A DNA stretch of 64,000 nucleotides from Magicicada septendecula. Taxonomy: Eukaryota; Arthropoda; Insecta; Hemiptera; Cicadidae. The stretch spans positions 398,179,469-398,243,468 of the forward strand of contig CM068371.1 in assembly GCA_034769895.1 (NCBI GenBank). Direction: 5' to 3'. The notes beneath the pieces are model-generated. The model ran no database searches. It saw nothing but the letters and a program-made list of their open reading frames with translations, and was not told where the DNA came from. Every line of letters starts with the position of its first letter. Position 1 is the stretch's first letter. The position numbers and the translations under genes were made by a program. Shown here one piece after another: positions 1-11,400 of the stretch.

Positions 1-73
1 TATTTTGTTTATTTCATAAATTGTATTTATGTTGCTTTGTCTTCCTTCTTGAATTTGTTTATTTAATTTATTA
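1..73. repeat. Direct repeat, left copy (partner 2880-2953)
   Basis: About 73 bases here recur with few differences at 2880-2953; both copies carry the segment ATGTTGCTTTGTCTTCCTTC and then diverge abruptly. Read on the minus strand, this copy directly follows the protease reading frame and is open after one TAA. The partner copy lies upstream of the possible primer site. It could be the last part of a 3' LTR left by a deletion that removed pol, or a duplicated pol piece. Confidence 0.75.
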
Positions 74-147
74 TATATTTTTATCAACTTTTCTACCTGA
101 TTTTGATTTAGTGGATCGTCATGATTCGTTGACTTAAATTGGCGTAT

Positions 148-834
148 TTAATCTATCTTCTCATTCCATAAACTGTCAGTGTTATCTTGATATCTGATTT
201 CCTCCTTTGGTGTCTGATTCCTAGAACTTTTTAATTCCCTAACGTGAAAAATGGTGCGGTCCTGAGGGGCTTCTTTGCTTCCAATTAACTCAGCCGTCCA
301 TTCCAAATATCCTGAGCTCAGAGTCACTCTCGCTCTGCTCATGTCAATAATTGCTGAGTATTTTCTCAAAATATCGCAGCCGATTAAACTGCAAAAAGGT
401 AAGCCATTGGCTACTAGAAATATGATAGGAATCTTGACCCCATGACTGGTCACTTCTACTCTGACCTGCTTCCTGACCGTTCTATTTTGACGCCCTGTCG
501 CTCCCACTAATATTATGTTGTTGATTGGTAAAGTTGGTATTATGGTCTTACATTCCCCTTGTATTCTGTTTATCTCAGTACCATCAATTAAAGATAAGTT
601 AGCACCAGTGTCGACCATCAATGTGGTGGTCACCCCGTTTATTTCAGCTGTCACATATGCTATTTGATTATTACTGTTCACATTTCCGATCTCCTCCTCT
701 TCAAGTAGCTCCCGTCTGATATTCTTTAAATAATGGCTTCGTATTATAGTAATCGTCTTGTCTTTGTTTTGTTCGTCATGTCCGTAATCGTACCCAATAG
801 ATTGGTTCAGTGAGGGGTCTTGTTGGTTTCTCAC
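148..834 (-). CDS. Retroelement aspartic protease (pro), partial pol
   Basis: Retropepsin-like domain of a retrotransposon polyprotein. The catalytic motif is seen as LMVDTGANLSLID at roughly residues 72-84, and the C-terminal part shows LIGCDILRKY and a following beta strand, the usual retropepsin order. The frame has no ATG at its left boundary: it begins at GTG and is in the -1 frame relative to gag, overlapping the gag TGA by two bases. It is therefore probably translated as a gag-pro fusion by frameshifting, not from its own start. The frame stops at a TAA (145-147), but the same frame stays open beyond the TAA to the window edge. No reverse transcriptase or integrase is visible, so pol is either truncated or lies outside the window. 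Protease identity is firm; the clade (Ty3/gypsy-like is most likely from the gag) is inferred. Confidence 0.85.
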   Translation of the reverse strand: MRNQQDPSLNQSIGYDYGHDEQNKDKTITIIRSHYLKNIRRELLEEEEIGNVNSNNQIAYVTAEINGVTTTLMVDTGANLSLIDGTEINRIQGECKTIIPTLPINNIILVGATGRQNRTVRKQVRVEVTSHGVKIPIIFLVANGLPFCSLIGCDILRKYSAIIDMSRARVTLSSGYLEWTAELIGSKEAPQDRTIFHVRELKSSRNQTPKEEIRYQDNTDSLWNEKID

Positions 835-852
835 TGCCGCTGTTCGTTTAAA
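808..852 (-). promoter_or_regulatory. Candidate -1 ribosomal frameshift signal at gag-pro
   Basis: On the minus strand gag reads ..TCT TTA AAC GAA.., which contains the slippery heptamer T TTA AAC (846-852) in the correct phase. The -1 frame is closed just upstream by a TGA, is open from the heptamer onward and runs directly into the protease frame. Nine bases after the heptamer a perfect 7-bp inverted repeat, CAGTGAG/CTCACTG (830-836 with 808-814), can form a stem with a 15-base loop. Heptamer, spacer and stem match the standard arrangement of retroelement frameshift sites. Confidence 0.7.
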
Positions 853-2713
853 GAGAGTTCATTCCCCCGTCTATCCGGTGTGTTCGTTCGGTTATTTTCA
901 TTTATTTCAGGTCGTACTCCAGGGTGATGACTGGATTCGTCGGAGTTTCTTCTCCTGTGGTCCTCATTACTTCTGTTTCTTCGGGTCTCGTTCCTAGAAT
1001 TTCCCCCGTCGTTGTAGTTGTATGATCTATCATAGTGTCCACTAAAACTCCGGCGTCTTTGATAATACCGCCTCCTCCCATAATCATTCTCGGCTTGAAC
1101 ATAATTGACTCTCCGGTAGTTTCGATTTTGATGGTTACCGTCTTGGTTATTTGATCTATTGTTATTGTTATTGTCCTGATTGTTGTTACTGTTATTAGGT
1201 CGCGAATTATTTTCGTTATTCCTGTTGTTATTCTTTTCGTAATTATTTCGGTTGTTACGGTAATTACCGGGATTGTTACCACTCTGGTTGTTTCTATCTC
1301 CGTAATAATCATTCCTACGCCGACTCCTCCTGTAATAGCCTTCGTGCTCATGATTCTCGAGCAGCGCCGCCATGGATTGGATAGTTTTTATCTGTCCCCA
1401 CTGCCGTGCTCGCGCTATTCCCTCCTCGTAGTGATACGATAACTTGGTGACCAGGCATTCCTCCCTGATCTTAGGCTCGAGGTTCCTCGCCAAGCATACT
1501 TTACCGAGGAAGTAAGCGGTTGGTGTCGTTCCTCGACTGGCGTCGTACTTGCAGTTGCATATGTCGTCACGTACAATATTTTGCGTGGATTCTGACCAAT
1601 ACTTTGCCCTGAAGAGTGTCTTGAAATATTCGTAATTTTGAATTGAATTTCATGTCGGGTCGCTGTCCACCAGTTGTCATGTATTTCTTTAAAATACTCG
1701 TCGAGCATACCTCGTATTATGGTCCATCTGTTTTCCCTATTTCTGGCCAAGTTCTCTTCTACCCTCTCTAGAAATTCTATGGGGTTCTTTTTATAATTCT
1801 TAAAATTGATTGTGTCTCGATTATCCACGTTTTGTATGTATTGACCCGGGGTTGGTCGATTCCGGGTCATCTCGAGTTCCTCCCGTATTTGTAGGATCTC
1901 CCGTTGTCGCAAATCTTCAATTTTCTCCTTATTATTGATGGTCTGGCTTCGTACGTTGTTTACTGTTGCATCAGTGTCCTCGCATCTCTCCCCGAAGTCC
2001 GTTCGTATCCGCGTCAGTTCTTCCTGATTCGTCCTTTTTAGGGAATCCATTCTCCTTTCGCAAATTTCTTCGAGGTTGTTCATTCGTACGTCTACGTCTT
2101 CTCTGGTTTGTTGCAACTCTTGATTGTTTTGTTCACATCTCTCGTGGACTTCGGCGATCTCTCTTCTAACTCCCGTTATCTCCCCTTCCATTTTCATATT
2201 TATTTTCTCGTTGTCCTCTTCTATTCTTTTACTAATAAGTTCCATATTTTCCTTCATCTTCTTGTTTATTTTTTCCATATTTTTATTGCTATCTTCTAGC
2301 TGTCGTCTATTTTATTACTTAACTCTTCCACCTTTTTATTATTATTTGCCATCTGCTGGCTCAATTTCTGATTATCTTCCTTTAACGATTCTATGTTTTT
2401 ATTTAATTCTCTCTTAAACTCCTTACTATTATCGTCTATTTTTTCTTCCATTTTCTTACTATTGTCGTCTATTTTCTCTTCCATTTCTTACTGTTGTCGT
2501 CTATTATCTCTTCCATTTTCTTTATCGCCCTCAATATTTCTAGGAAGTTTGCGTCCCCTGGTGGTGTGGGTTTTCTGTTTGTGTGGGTTGGCTAGGTTCC
2601 GCTGGAGGTAACCTTTCTTCTATATCCTCGACCGGAGTTGCCTCTTTGTCGTCCATGTTAAATTCCTTTTCCACTTCCGCCGCGCGTTTTTTTGAGGTAG
2701 CCCTTCGTTGCAT
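831..2713 (-). pseudogene. Retrotransposon gag, broken by frameshifts
   Basis: Gag-like polyprotein. The probable start is the ATG at 2713-2711 (MQRRATSKKRAAEVEK). An acidic N-terminal part is followed by a long coiled-coil region with tandem MEEKIDDNSKK-type repeats (about 2520-2300) and heptad-rich sequence to about 1850. A conserved capsid-like region follows (around 1800-1400; FKTLFRAKYW, then YFLGKVCLARNLEPKIREE), resembling the Ty3/gypsy retrotransposon gag domain. The C-terminus (1350-835) is Asn/Arg-rich with no CCHC zinc knuckle, probably serving in nucleic-acid binding. The frame is interrupted at about 2575, 2505, 2298 and 1650, each consistent with a single-base indel; the 2505 break is in an A-run, so assembly homopolymer error is an alternative to real decay. 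The gene ends at the TGA at 833-831. Confidence 0.8.
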
Positions 2714-2810
2714 CTTCCGTTCGTTAGTATTGCAGCTACTACTAGAATTTAGGTTGTTTTTAAAAAAAATTTTTTCGTTTATTTAGAATTAGTTTCCACC
2801 TAATTCTAGC

Positions 2811-2828
2811 CTCTTACGTTGGTCGCCA
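2811..2828 (-). other. Possible tRNA primer-binding site of the gag-pro element
   Basis: The minus strand reads TGGCGACCAACGTAAGAG about 100 bases upstream of the gag ATG. Primer sites begin with TGG (complement of the tRNA CCA end), and TGGCGACC is known from insect elements primed by tRNA-Arg. If right, the 5' LTR lies to the right of about 2830. No clean LTR terminus (..CA) is visible directly next to it, so this is tentative. Confidence 0.4.
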
Positions 2829-2879
2829 TTTTCTAAAATTTCTAGTCTTATTGGTTAATGTATTATTAACAAATTATTT

Positions 2880-2953
2880 ATTATTTTGTTTATTAAATAA
2901 ATTGTATTAATGTTGCTTTGTCTTCCTTCTTGAATTTGTTTATTTAATTTATT
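2880..2953. repeat. Direct repeat, right copy (partner 1-73)
   Basis: Near-identical to bases 1-73. It lies on the far side of the possible primer site from gag, where a 5' LTR would be expected. The two copies bracket the gag-pro block in the same orientation. Confidence 0.75.
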
Positions 2954-5900
2954 ATTGGTTAATTGTTGTTGCGGAGCATCGTCCGATGTAATCTTCACTT
3001 GTCGTCGACTCTAAATAGGTTAAAATATAATTGGAGTAATCATGTCAGTCTTACAAATAATTACTTACTTGAATCGTGCTAGCCTATTTAAAAAAGTCAT
3101 GATTATGAATAAAAAAGATAATGGTTAAATCTTTTTACTTTTGGCGGCTAGAAGTGCTGGCAACATTTTCACAAGTAAACATAACGTGTCCGCTACTCAT
3201 CAAATTGTTATTATAATATTCAAATGAATTAATGTTCCATTAATGGTTAACAAATATAATTTATTCAGCGTTACTTAATCACAGTTAAATACATTCACTT
3301 CCCTTAACTTTGGTTAACAATCAATTAATATGGTTCGAAAACTCTAATATCAGGGTGTCATCTTGTTACATTAAAACGTTAGTAGAAGAGAATCGTCTTA
3401 AGTAAAATTAAATAAGTAGGTTCTTTGAAACTGCAAAATACTAACTATAAAACGTTAATCATGATTACAAAATCTCTAAATAGGAGAGTGCTTACTTTCG
3501 GTAATTGTAAATTCTTAATATTTTAACACAAATCTAGTATGAATAAGTTCGATACTTTTAGGTTAATCGGTTAAGCAAATTGAACCATTCTTAAACTTAA
3601 ACTTACCTTTCAACTGTACAATAAAAAAGTGACCTTGTTAATAAAATTTTAGTGTTCAATTAATGGAATTATTCATAAAAGTGTCATTAGTTCAAATTAC
3701 TTGGTTGGATTATACCATAACACGTAAGCAACAATAATTGCACAATACTTTCCTTTTTTTCACTGAATTGCCAATTATTATACACTAGGCAATTCCCTAA
3801 TCTCTTTTAAATTGATTTCACTTCATTTGATTATAAATTACAATACGTTATTAACTGCACTAGTTTGGTTAGACATTTGTTGACATTAGACGCACAGGAT
3901 GCCGGGTAACAATGGCGGAAATTTGATCCGTAGAAATTCGTCAACTGTATCGCATCGAGCTCTGACAAAAAGTGTCGTTCAGGTGACGCTTAGACTCGCT
4001 GTTCCAATTTGCACTACTTCTGGCTTCGGTCGTTTTACGCCATGTGATTGGTGGGAATTGATACCATTCCATCACGAAGTCATACTCCCACTCATTTAGA
4101 AAATAATTTAATTGTATCATTGGCGTGGGTGGTTGGTGTGGAGATTAAAAAACCGACGCCAACTTTCTTACTGAAAATCATTAAAATAGTTTCTAATGGA
4201 CATAAGTCTTTTATACCACAAGTAAACTCATATACTACTTCACCATTATTTGTCTTTTTCAATGCTGCACGTTTTAACACCTCTCATGATATAATTCCAT
4301 CCATTAATAACAAAGATCCTTATTTTTACATATATCTTATTACAATAACTTTTATTAAACTATTTCTTACTATCTATTTATTTACAATTTCAAATGGTTT
4401 CTGTCGAATTTAGCTCCTACAATGTCTTTTGTTGTGATGAGCTAAGATTCTATACCCTTAATTATAAAAATAATTACAATAATTCCTGTTAGGTTCATGG
4501 TGTCTGTAACATCATGAATTAGTTTATATTTGTATTATACTCTCAGGTTGTTTATAGTGTTGTCAATACTTTCTATCTGCTATTGACTACTCTTACCAAC
4601 TTTTGGTTAACATATTATTGTTAGTGATATGATCCTATTCTGGTATTTTGTCATTAAAAACACATGAGTTCTTGTACTATGAAATGGTTGTTATTTACAA
4701 TTGTTTCTTTATGAGACTTGATTATTTTCATTAACATCTTATCTGTAATCAAACATGAGGTTTACATACAGTTTGATGACAGTTTGTCTCTGCTTAATTT
4801 TCTTTATTACTACTGACTTTACATAATAGATCTGACATCTAGGTATAAACAGTCATGTTTCTTATAAATACATAATTCATGGTTTGACCAGTGGTAGGTA
4901 TTACCTTGTTTATATTACAATAGTTAGGTAAATTCTTACTGGTACTTTTGATAATAATCACTCTCATTTTTATTAAGTATTTAATTTGGTGTGTATTGAA
5001 CAATGTATGTACCTCACTTCTGCATTACTTCATCAAAGTATACATTTCATTAATTATAATAAATACAACCTTCTAGTTGTCTTGTATTGGTGGTCAGAAT
5101 GATCATAGTATTATCTATTTTCATTTAGTTATAATGCACAACAGTTTTATATCCTTCTGATTACATTTATTATCATTATAAGATACTTTTATAGGTTGCA
5201 AGGTTAGTTTGCCTCACTTTCCCTTTCTCTGACTAAATCCAATTTACATTGTTGGTTTTCACTGGTTACAGTTTTAAACTATAATCATCTATATACAATA
5301 TTACTTCTTAATTATACTACTGGTTATTATTATCCAGTTTTACTTTATTATTTTACATACATTTTCAATTAGCAATCAGTCTTTTCTGATATTCTAGGAT
5401 TTTCATCACTGTCATAGTTAATATTTAAAATACATTGTTATTCTCTTATGTTCTGTCTTATTATATTAGTTACACTCATTTATTTATGTTCTCACTCCCC
5501 TAATCTAGTTGACTGTTTGTCATTCTAAGTCTGAGTCATTTTTATTCAGTCTGTCTAGTCAGTCATTGGAGTGTTTATTTACTCCACCTGGAACTCCTAT
5601 TTTTCTCTTCATCAATTCTATAATTTATCTAGTTCTTCCTCCTAGTGATTGTTTTGGTTAATCTACTTTTATTTTCATAATAATTTGGGGTTTTTATCTC
5701 TTCTCATGATATTAGCTATTTTTTCATAATTAATTCTTTGTTACAAGTTGAATTTGGCTGTTGTTGCTGCTGTATTATTCCTAAGTTCATGGCTTATAAT
5801 TACTCTTTGTCTAGGGTCTTTCTCACTTTACCTAATCTATTGGGTTAGTTGTTACTTACTTTACGTCTAGTCTATTGTCATTATCTTTATTTCTTTAATC

Positions 5901-6075
5901 ATCTTCATAGTTTGTTAAAGATGTCTTCTAGATTCCTTTTACGATTAATTCCTAATTTTTTCCTTTACTTAATTTTGAAATTTAAATGTGGTATTTCTTA
6001 TGATTTTTTATGGTTGGTTAATGTTTGTTTTGGACCCTGGTGGTCGTGATCATATGTACCGTTACAATGTTCATC
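2954..6075 (-). repeat. AT-rich repeat family, copy A
   Basis: No gene is seen. This is one of four divergent copies in the window. Shared landmarks are a block like GCAGGTTCTTTGAGCCTGCA (here 3416-3440, slightly changed), then several hundred bases, a short GC-richer block with ATGGCNG (3890-4050), then about 2 kb of strongly T-rich plus strand ending at ATATGTACCGTTACA (6053-6070). The minus strand is taken as sense because it is A-rich like retroelement RNA and the gag-pro element reads the same way. It may be a very long LTR or untranslated region of that element; this is inference. The small open frames inside it are AT-rich and unlike any family I know. Confidence 0.5.
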
Positions 6076-6766
6076 ATCAGGGTTTATAGCACACCTGAGG
6101 TATTGTCGCTTAAAACCTTCTAAGCCGTTAAAAGATGAAAAGAGAGGTTACAAAATTACTTTCAATTACTGTAATAGTTTTTATATCGGTCAAACTGGTA
6201 GAGCTTTTACTAAGCGAATGAAAGAACATTCTTAAAAAAGTCAATGAAAAAAGTAAAGTTTAATTGTGCACAAAATTTAATGGACGATAACCATAATAAC
6301 AGTTATTTTAAATTCAACTTGAAACCTTTGCGACATGTAAAAATGACAGTTACACGAATGCTACAAGAGAGTTAAAATTTATAATGAATATAAGCATTTT
6401 AATAATTTAAAAAATAGTAACGAAGACAATAGTAAAAGTAGACAACAGCAATATTTATATATTGAATTAACAACTGTGCTTTCAATCCATCTGATGACAC
6501 AGCCGTAAACATTCAATTCAAGATCCACTGTGCACGTACAGTAACAACATACCTCCCGTATGGTGTGCATCGCGTGTCTTTGTGTTGTCCGTTTATCTAC
6601 GTCTACTGTATGTTGTCATTTTCAATATTGTGACGATCATTACTGAGCGATAACACCTGATGATGAGGCATACACTACGAAACGCGGCGTCGTGATTAGC
6701 CTTAGACGAAATCGCAGACCGGATAAACTAGTAAATTTAGAATTTTACAAAAGATGTATAGTGTAA
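6076..6766 (+). mobile_element. Penelope-like element 3' remnant
   Basis: A decayed PLE tail sits between repeat copies A and B. At 6146-6235 the plus strand encodes a GIY-YIG endonuclease remnant: GYKITFNYCNSFYIGQTGRA, then a KEH, then a stop. Farther on (6300-6420) pieces such as FNLKPLR and TRELKIYNEY match the C-terminal part of the intact PLE gene at the right end of the window, in another frame. A hammerhead-like motif follows at 6657-6691. The order endonuclease, then ribozyme motif, is the same as at 62-64 kb. No complete reverse transcriptase is present. Confidence 0.8.
6657..6691 (+). ncRNA. Hammerhead-like motif in PLE remnant
   Basis: Core CTGATGA (6657-6663) and GAAA are both present. 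Unlike the other copies it can form an intramolecular stem III: ACG-CGG-CGT, followed by C17 as the GTC cleavage site. CAC before the core and GTG after the site pair to start stem I. Stem II is poor (TGAG against CTAC), so it is probably decayed. Confidence 0.5.
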
Positions 6767-7171
6767 CGGTACATATCTTCACCGTACCCTTGAAAGCAAC
6801 TATAAGAAATAAAACACTCATTAATTAACACTAGAACACCCAAGAGATGAATAATTGTGTACTAAAAATTATATCCGGTCCACGAACTAATTGGAAAAAG
6901 CAACTGAAGAAGAAAAATAGTAACGACGAAGAAGAATAGAAGAAAACATTGTAATGTGATTAACCAATAACCCAATAGATCGGACAGTGAGGAGAGGAAT
7001 ACAAAACAACTATAACAAAATATTTATTAAGGATGGTAACAGAATCAGTGCAATTAGAAAAACCCAAATAAAATCAACGAAAGAAGAAATAAACAATGAA
7101 AAGAATGAAACCAATAATGAGAATATGAAATATTGATGATGAGGAAGGAAAAAGAGGTACTTTAAAAGCTA

Positions 7172-8452
7172 CGAGGGTGGTCTGAAAAGTTCTCGGCCTC
7201 GGTCATCAACTCTATGAGCATGCTTTTTTTCTTAGGTTGGTATGCCTGTCACAACAATTCATGTGAAATTGTGAGCCAACCTATCACGTAGTTTTTTGTA
7301 TACAGCTATTTGAAGTAGCGTAATTGTGCATATTTTGTACAATGGATAAAATTGAATAGCGGGCAGTGATAAAATTTTTTGTTAAAGAAGGTTTGATGCC
7401 AAATGAAATTCATTCGAATTCACAAAAGTTTATGGGGAATCTTCTCCTTCATTTTCGACAATTAAGAAATGGGCTGCCCAGTTTAAACATGGCCGTACAA
7501 GCCTTGAAGACGATCCACGTGAGGGACGCCCAAAAAGTGCAACAACATCAGAAATCATCGAAAAAATACAGGATTTAGTATTGGATGACCGACGGATTAA
7601 AGTGCGTGAAATTGCTGAGGCTGTGGGCATTTCAAAAGAATGTGAAGGTTATGTTTTGCATGAAGAATTGGATATGAAAAGGCTTTGTGCAAGGTGGGTG
7701 CCGCGCATGCTCACAGAAGATCAAAAACGCATTCGCATGAAAATCTGTGAACAGTGCTTGGAGCATTTTTACAAAAATAAAACTGATTTTGTGCGTCGGT
7801 TTATTATTATGGAGGAAACGTGGATTCACCATTACACACCAGAATCTAAACAGCAGTAAACAGTGGACAGAAGCTGGTTGTTCAGCGCCAAAGAAAGCAA
7901 AGTCAGTCCCATCAGCTGGAAAGGTCATGGGCATTGGTGTTTTGGGATGCTAAAGGCATTTTGTTAATCGATTACCTCGAAAAGGGTATAATAATAACCG
8001 GAGAATATTATTCTAATCTTTTAACCAAGCTAGACAAACAAATTCGTGAGAAAAGACCCGGTTTGGAGAAGAAAAAAGTCGTCTTTCATCACGACAATGC
8101 ACCCGCCCACAAAATTGTTTTGGCAATGGGAAAATTGAGAGATCTGCACTATGAATTGTTGGAGCATCCACCCTATTCTCCAGATCTGGCTCCCCCTGAC
8201 TTTCGTCTCTTTCTGAAACTCAAGCACTTCCTCGCAGGAGAGGGATTTTCTTCTAATGAAGAGGTGGTTGCAGCTGTACAGGGATATTTTGCGGACCTTC
8301 CAGAGAATCACTACAGAGATGGGATAGTGGCATTAGAGCATCGCTGGAACAAGTGTATTAGTATTAAGGGAGATTACATTAAAAAATAAAAACCATTTTG
8401 AAATTATAAATTTTTTTCATTGTTAGGCCGAGAACTTTTCAGACCACCTACG
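7172..8452 (+). mobile_element. mariner-family DNA transposon, 1281 bp
   Basis: Complete element with terminal inverted repeats of about 28 bp: the left end begins CGAGGGTGGTCTGAAAAGTT and the complement of the right end begins CGTAGGTGGTCTGAAAAGTT. It is flanked on both sides by TA (7170-7171 and 8453-8454), the mariner target duplication. Length and structure are typical of mariner. It lies inside AT-rich repeat copy B, so it inserted after that repeat. Confidence 0.93.
7343..8389 (+). pseudogene. mariner transposase, disrupted
   Basis: Transposase of the D,D34D type. The start is probably the ATG at 7343, followed by an early TAG. Frameshifts near 7430 and 7500 and a TAA plus frameshift near 7858-7950 split the gene. 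Recognisable parts are the helix-turn-helix region ending in WAAQFKHGRTSL (different frame), the linker ARWVPRMLTEDQKR, the first catalytic block as EETWIHHYTPESKQQ, and the C-terminal block VFHHDNAPAH with 34 residues to the D in YSPDLAPPDF. The first catalytic Asp (normally DETW) is Glu here. With at least four lesions and a changed catalytic residue this copy cannot make active transposase, though its ends remain good. Confidence 0.92.
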
Positions 8453-11400
8453 TAAATGCAAACCCTATACTATGACATGACTATGACATCAAACCATCAA
8501 TAAATTAGTCTAACTGACCTGACAATATGACCAGAACTCAAAGGTAAAACAATGCTAGGAGAAAAAGAAGGAAGAGAGTGAGTCTAAGAATTGTATTAAT
8601 ATAAATTAAGAATGTATAGTAATAGCAAGTGAATTGTATCACAAAGACTAGTTAAATGATTAATGTAAGTATAAGAATCTAAGAAACACTATTAGTCAAC
8701 AATACGGTTGAGAAAATCATAAAAGAAACACCAGACAATAAATAATAAAGAATAATACTAATACAGTTGAAGAATTAAGTAAAATGTGTAGAAATTATTA
8801 ATAAGACAAAACCATTGTTGTAAATTAAGATAGTGACACATAACCTAAGCTAACAAGCAATTGTTAATTGTAATTACCAAAGGTAATAACAAAAATTCTG
8901 TTAAACTAGAGTGTAGTATACTAAAATGAAACTAGAGATTATAAGGATCATTCCAATAACAAAACTAGTTATCTAGAAAGACTTGTATACGTCATGAGTG
9001 TAAAATAACATGCTGAACAGAATGTTATTTGCACCATGACCAATCTAATTAACATGTAAAAATGATAATGAAAGAGGAAGGGGTTAATGTCAGTAGTACA
9101 ACTGAGATGTAATACCACTAATAGAAGGCAAATCAATGATTATTGCCATGAATTAAATATTAATTATAGAAATTAAATATAATTGTCACGTAAAACTAGG
9201 TGCAAGAAGTGTTAAGGATTTACCAACAAATTGCAATACCCTAGGGCAGAACAAAACATTGTCAAACTTTGTCACTATTGTAATGAACATTATGTAAACA
9301 ATAATGGATCAAAAGACAAAGTTTTAACACAAAATAATAGCAGATAATATAACACCCAATGGTGTTGAACTATAGGCTGATGTAAAGTATAAGTACAGTA
9401 GAATAAAACACCTACTGACTAAAACTGAGATAATCAAAAGATGTAATGCTTATCCCAGAATGGTTAGGCCAACATAGAAATGGTTTAGAAATCAATATTA
9501 ACATGAAACAAAAGTAAATGGTAGTATCATACACCAAGGGTCAAAGACAAGATAATTATGATAATTATTATCAATAACTAATTAATCATATCAGATGCAG
9601 CAATGTAATAGTTATAAGAAGTCATAGAAGACAATTGTGAACAATAATAGTATATTAAAAATAAGTAATATTACTATAAGTGAGTTATCAAGATATAATA
9701 GATCATGGTGAGGTAGCCCTCAACTACCAAAGGACGATTTTAGCAAATTTCCATACTATAACTTAATGAAAAGGAGTAATATTCGATGAGTAGATAGCAG
9801 CCATAAATGTTTATTGAAATAAAATAAAACAGTTAAAATAAAATAAAAAGTATTATATGTAAATAGATAACAAAACTTTTTAATAAGTTTATTCTGTTAA
9901 TAATAATCAGACATATGTGGGGAATCAAATTACTCATCTAAAAAAGACAGGAGCAATGGCAGTAATGAAAAGTGGATTAGATTATAGATAAGGGAACAAT
10001 TTTAATTATATTAAGAATTAATAAAGTACAACTCCGTGGGCGTTGATAAGCGAACCAATTTTTAATACTCTCAAACCCAACGAAAGGACGCCGTGAGCGC
10101 GTCTGTTTTAACGGAAGTTACCGAAGAATTACGGAATTTACGAAAACTGACCAATTAGAGAGAGATCATTATCCAACATTAGAAGCCGAATTCTGACGCC
10201 GATGAGAGCAACAGTTCATCATCAGACAACGAGGAGGAAGCCACGTCGGTCGCGGTACTCAACAATGAAAAATTAATGTCATACAGCTAACTAGAGCAAT
10301 TGTAACCCTCCAAAAGTGAAAGTGAGGTTAGACGGAGTGTAAACAAAAGTTGTAATGTTTTAATTGCAGTGAACTTATACGGAGTATGTGCGCATAGGCA
10401 GTGTAATCATTATTAATTAAAAAAAAAATTAATAGTGCCAATCCAGGAAAAGGCAAAGAACGCAAGTATAGTGACTTAATAATTACTTAAAATAATTATG
10501 ACCTTTTTTCGATAACCAGATTATCGAACACAACTAATAATATTATGTCAACGGAACACTACAAGGCATGAGACCTTATTTAATTTAATAATTTTAATAA
10601 TTATTATTGAAATAAAAAAAACAACATATATCAAAGAGACAAATGACTTTGCTTATATAAATGGTCAACTGTTTTAATCAATAACAGTAAATATAACGGA
10701 AAAGACATTGTAATATGGGAAAATAAACATCCCATGAGTTTAACGAGATAAACAAAAAATGAAAAAAGAATCAACTATAGTTGAACATAATTGTCATAAT
10801 TAACCTCCGAACATTCCAAGATAAAGGGGTATCAGTTGATTAATAATGAACTTTAAGAAACGTTGAACTATAGTATAATAATTGTGTTGTATTATTTTAA
10901 TTGTATAATTGTTCAAAATATTTAATAATGTGTAACCATTTTAATGAGGAATATCCAATACCTGTTTTGTTTTTATCCAGTCTGATGAAGCAGCTAATTA
11001 ATTTTTCCACTGAAATGAATTTATAATCGTGCAGTACGGATAATTTTAATAATGTTAAAGAGTTGTTAGTAATTTAAAAGTTAACTGGTTCTTATTCACT
11101 TAAACCAGCGTTAAACTCAAATATCGATAAAAAAATCGTACATTGAATTTTCACATTATTAATTAAGGTGTTTTTCAATAATGTAATCACTCTCCTGCTA
11201 CTAAGTAATTATAGTAGTGTAATTCCTTAAGTTTTGTTGTATCTTGCAGTCTCAAAGAACTCACATTGTTTTTAATGATTTAATCAAAACATTAACGCCC
11301 CATGTGGCGAAGACTAGAATCAGTTTAGCAAGCCCTGAGAAAATAAGAATTTTTTAAGAGTCTATCAACCAATATTATTAAACAAAAAAAAAAGAATGAT

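Noticed and set aside
902..1351. 149-codon minus-strand frame rich in Thr/Ile
   Set aside because: It lies within the Asn/Arg-rich gag tail in another frame; composition is a by-product of the AAT/CGN-rich repeat.
1966..2786. Several plus-strand Ser/Phe-rich frames
   Set aside because: Antisense shadows of the Lys/Glu-rich gag coiled coil.
4048..4413. 121-codon frame
   Set aside because: Low-complexity AT-rich sequence inside repeat copy A; no family features and not kept in the other copies.
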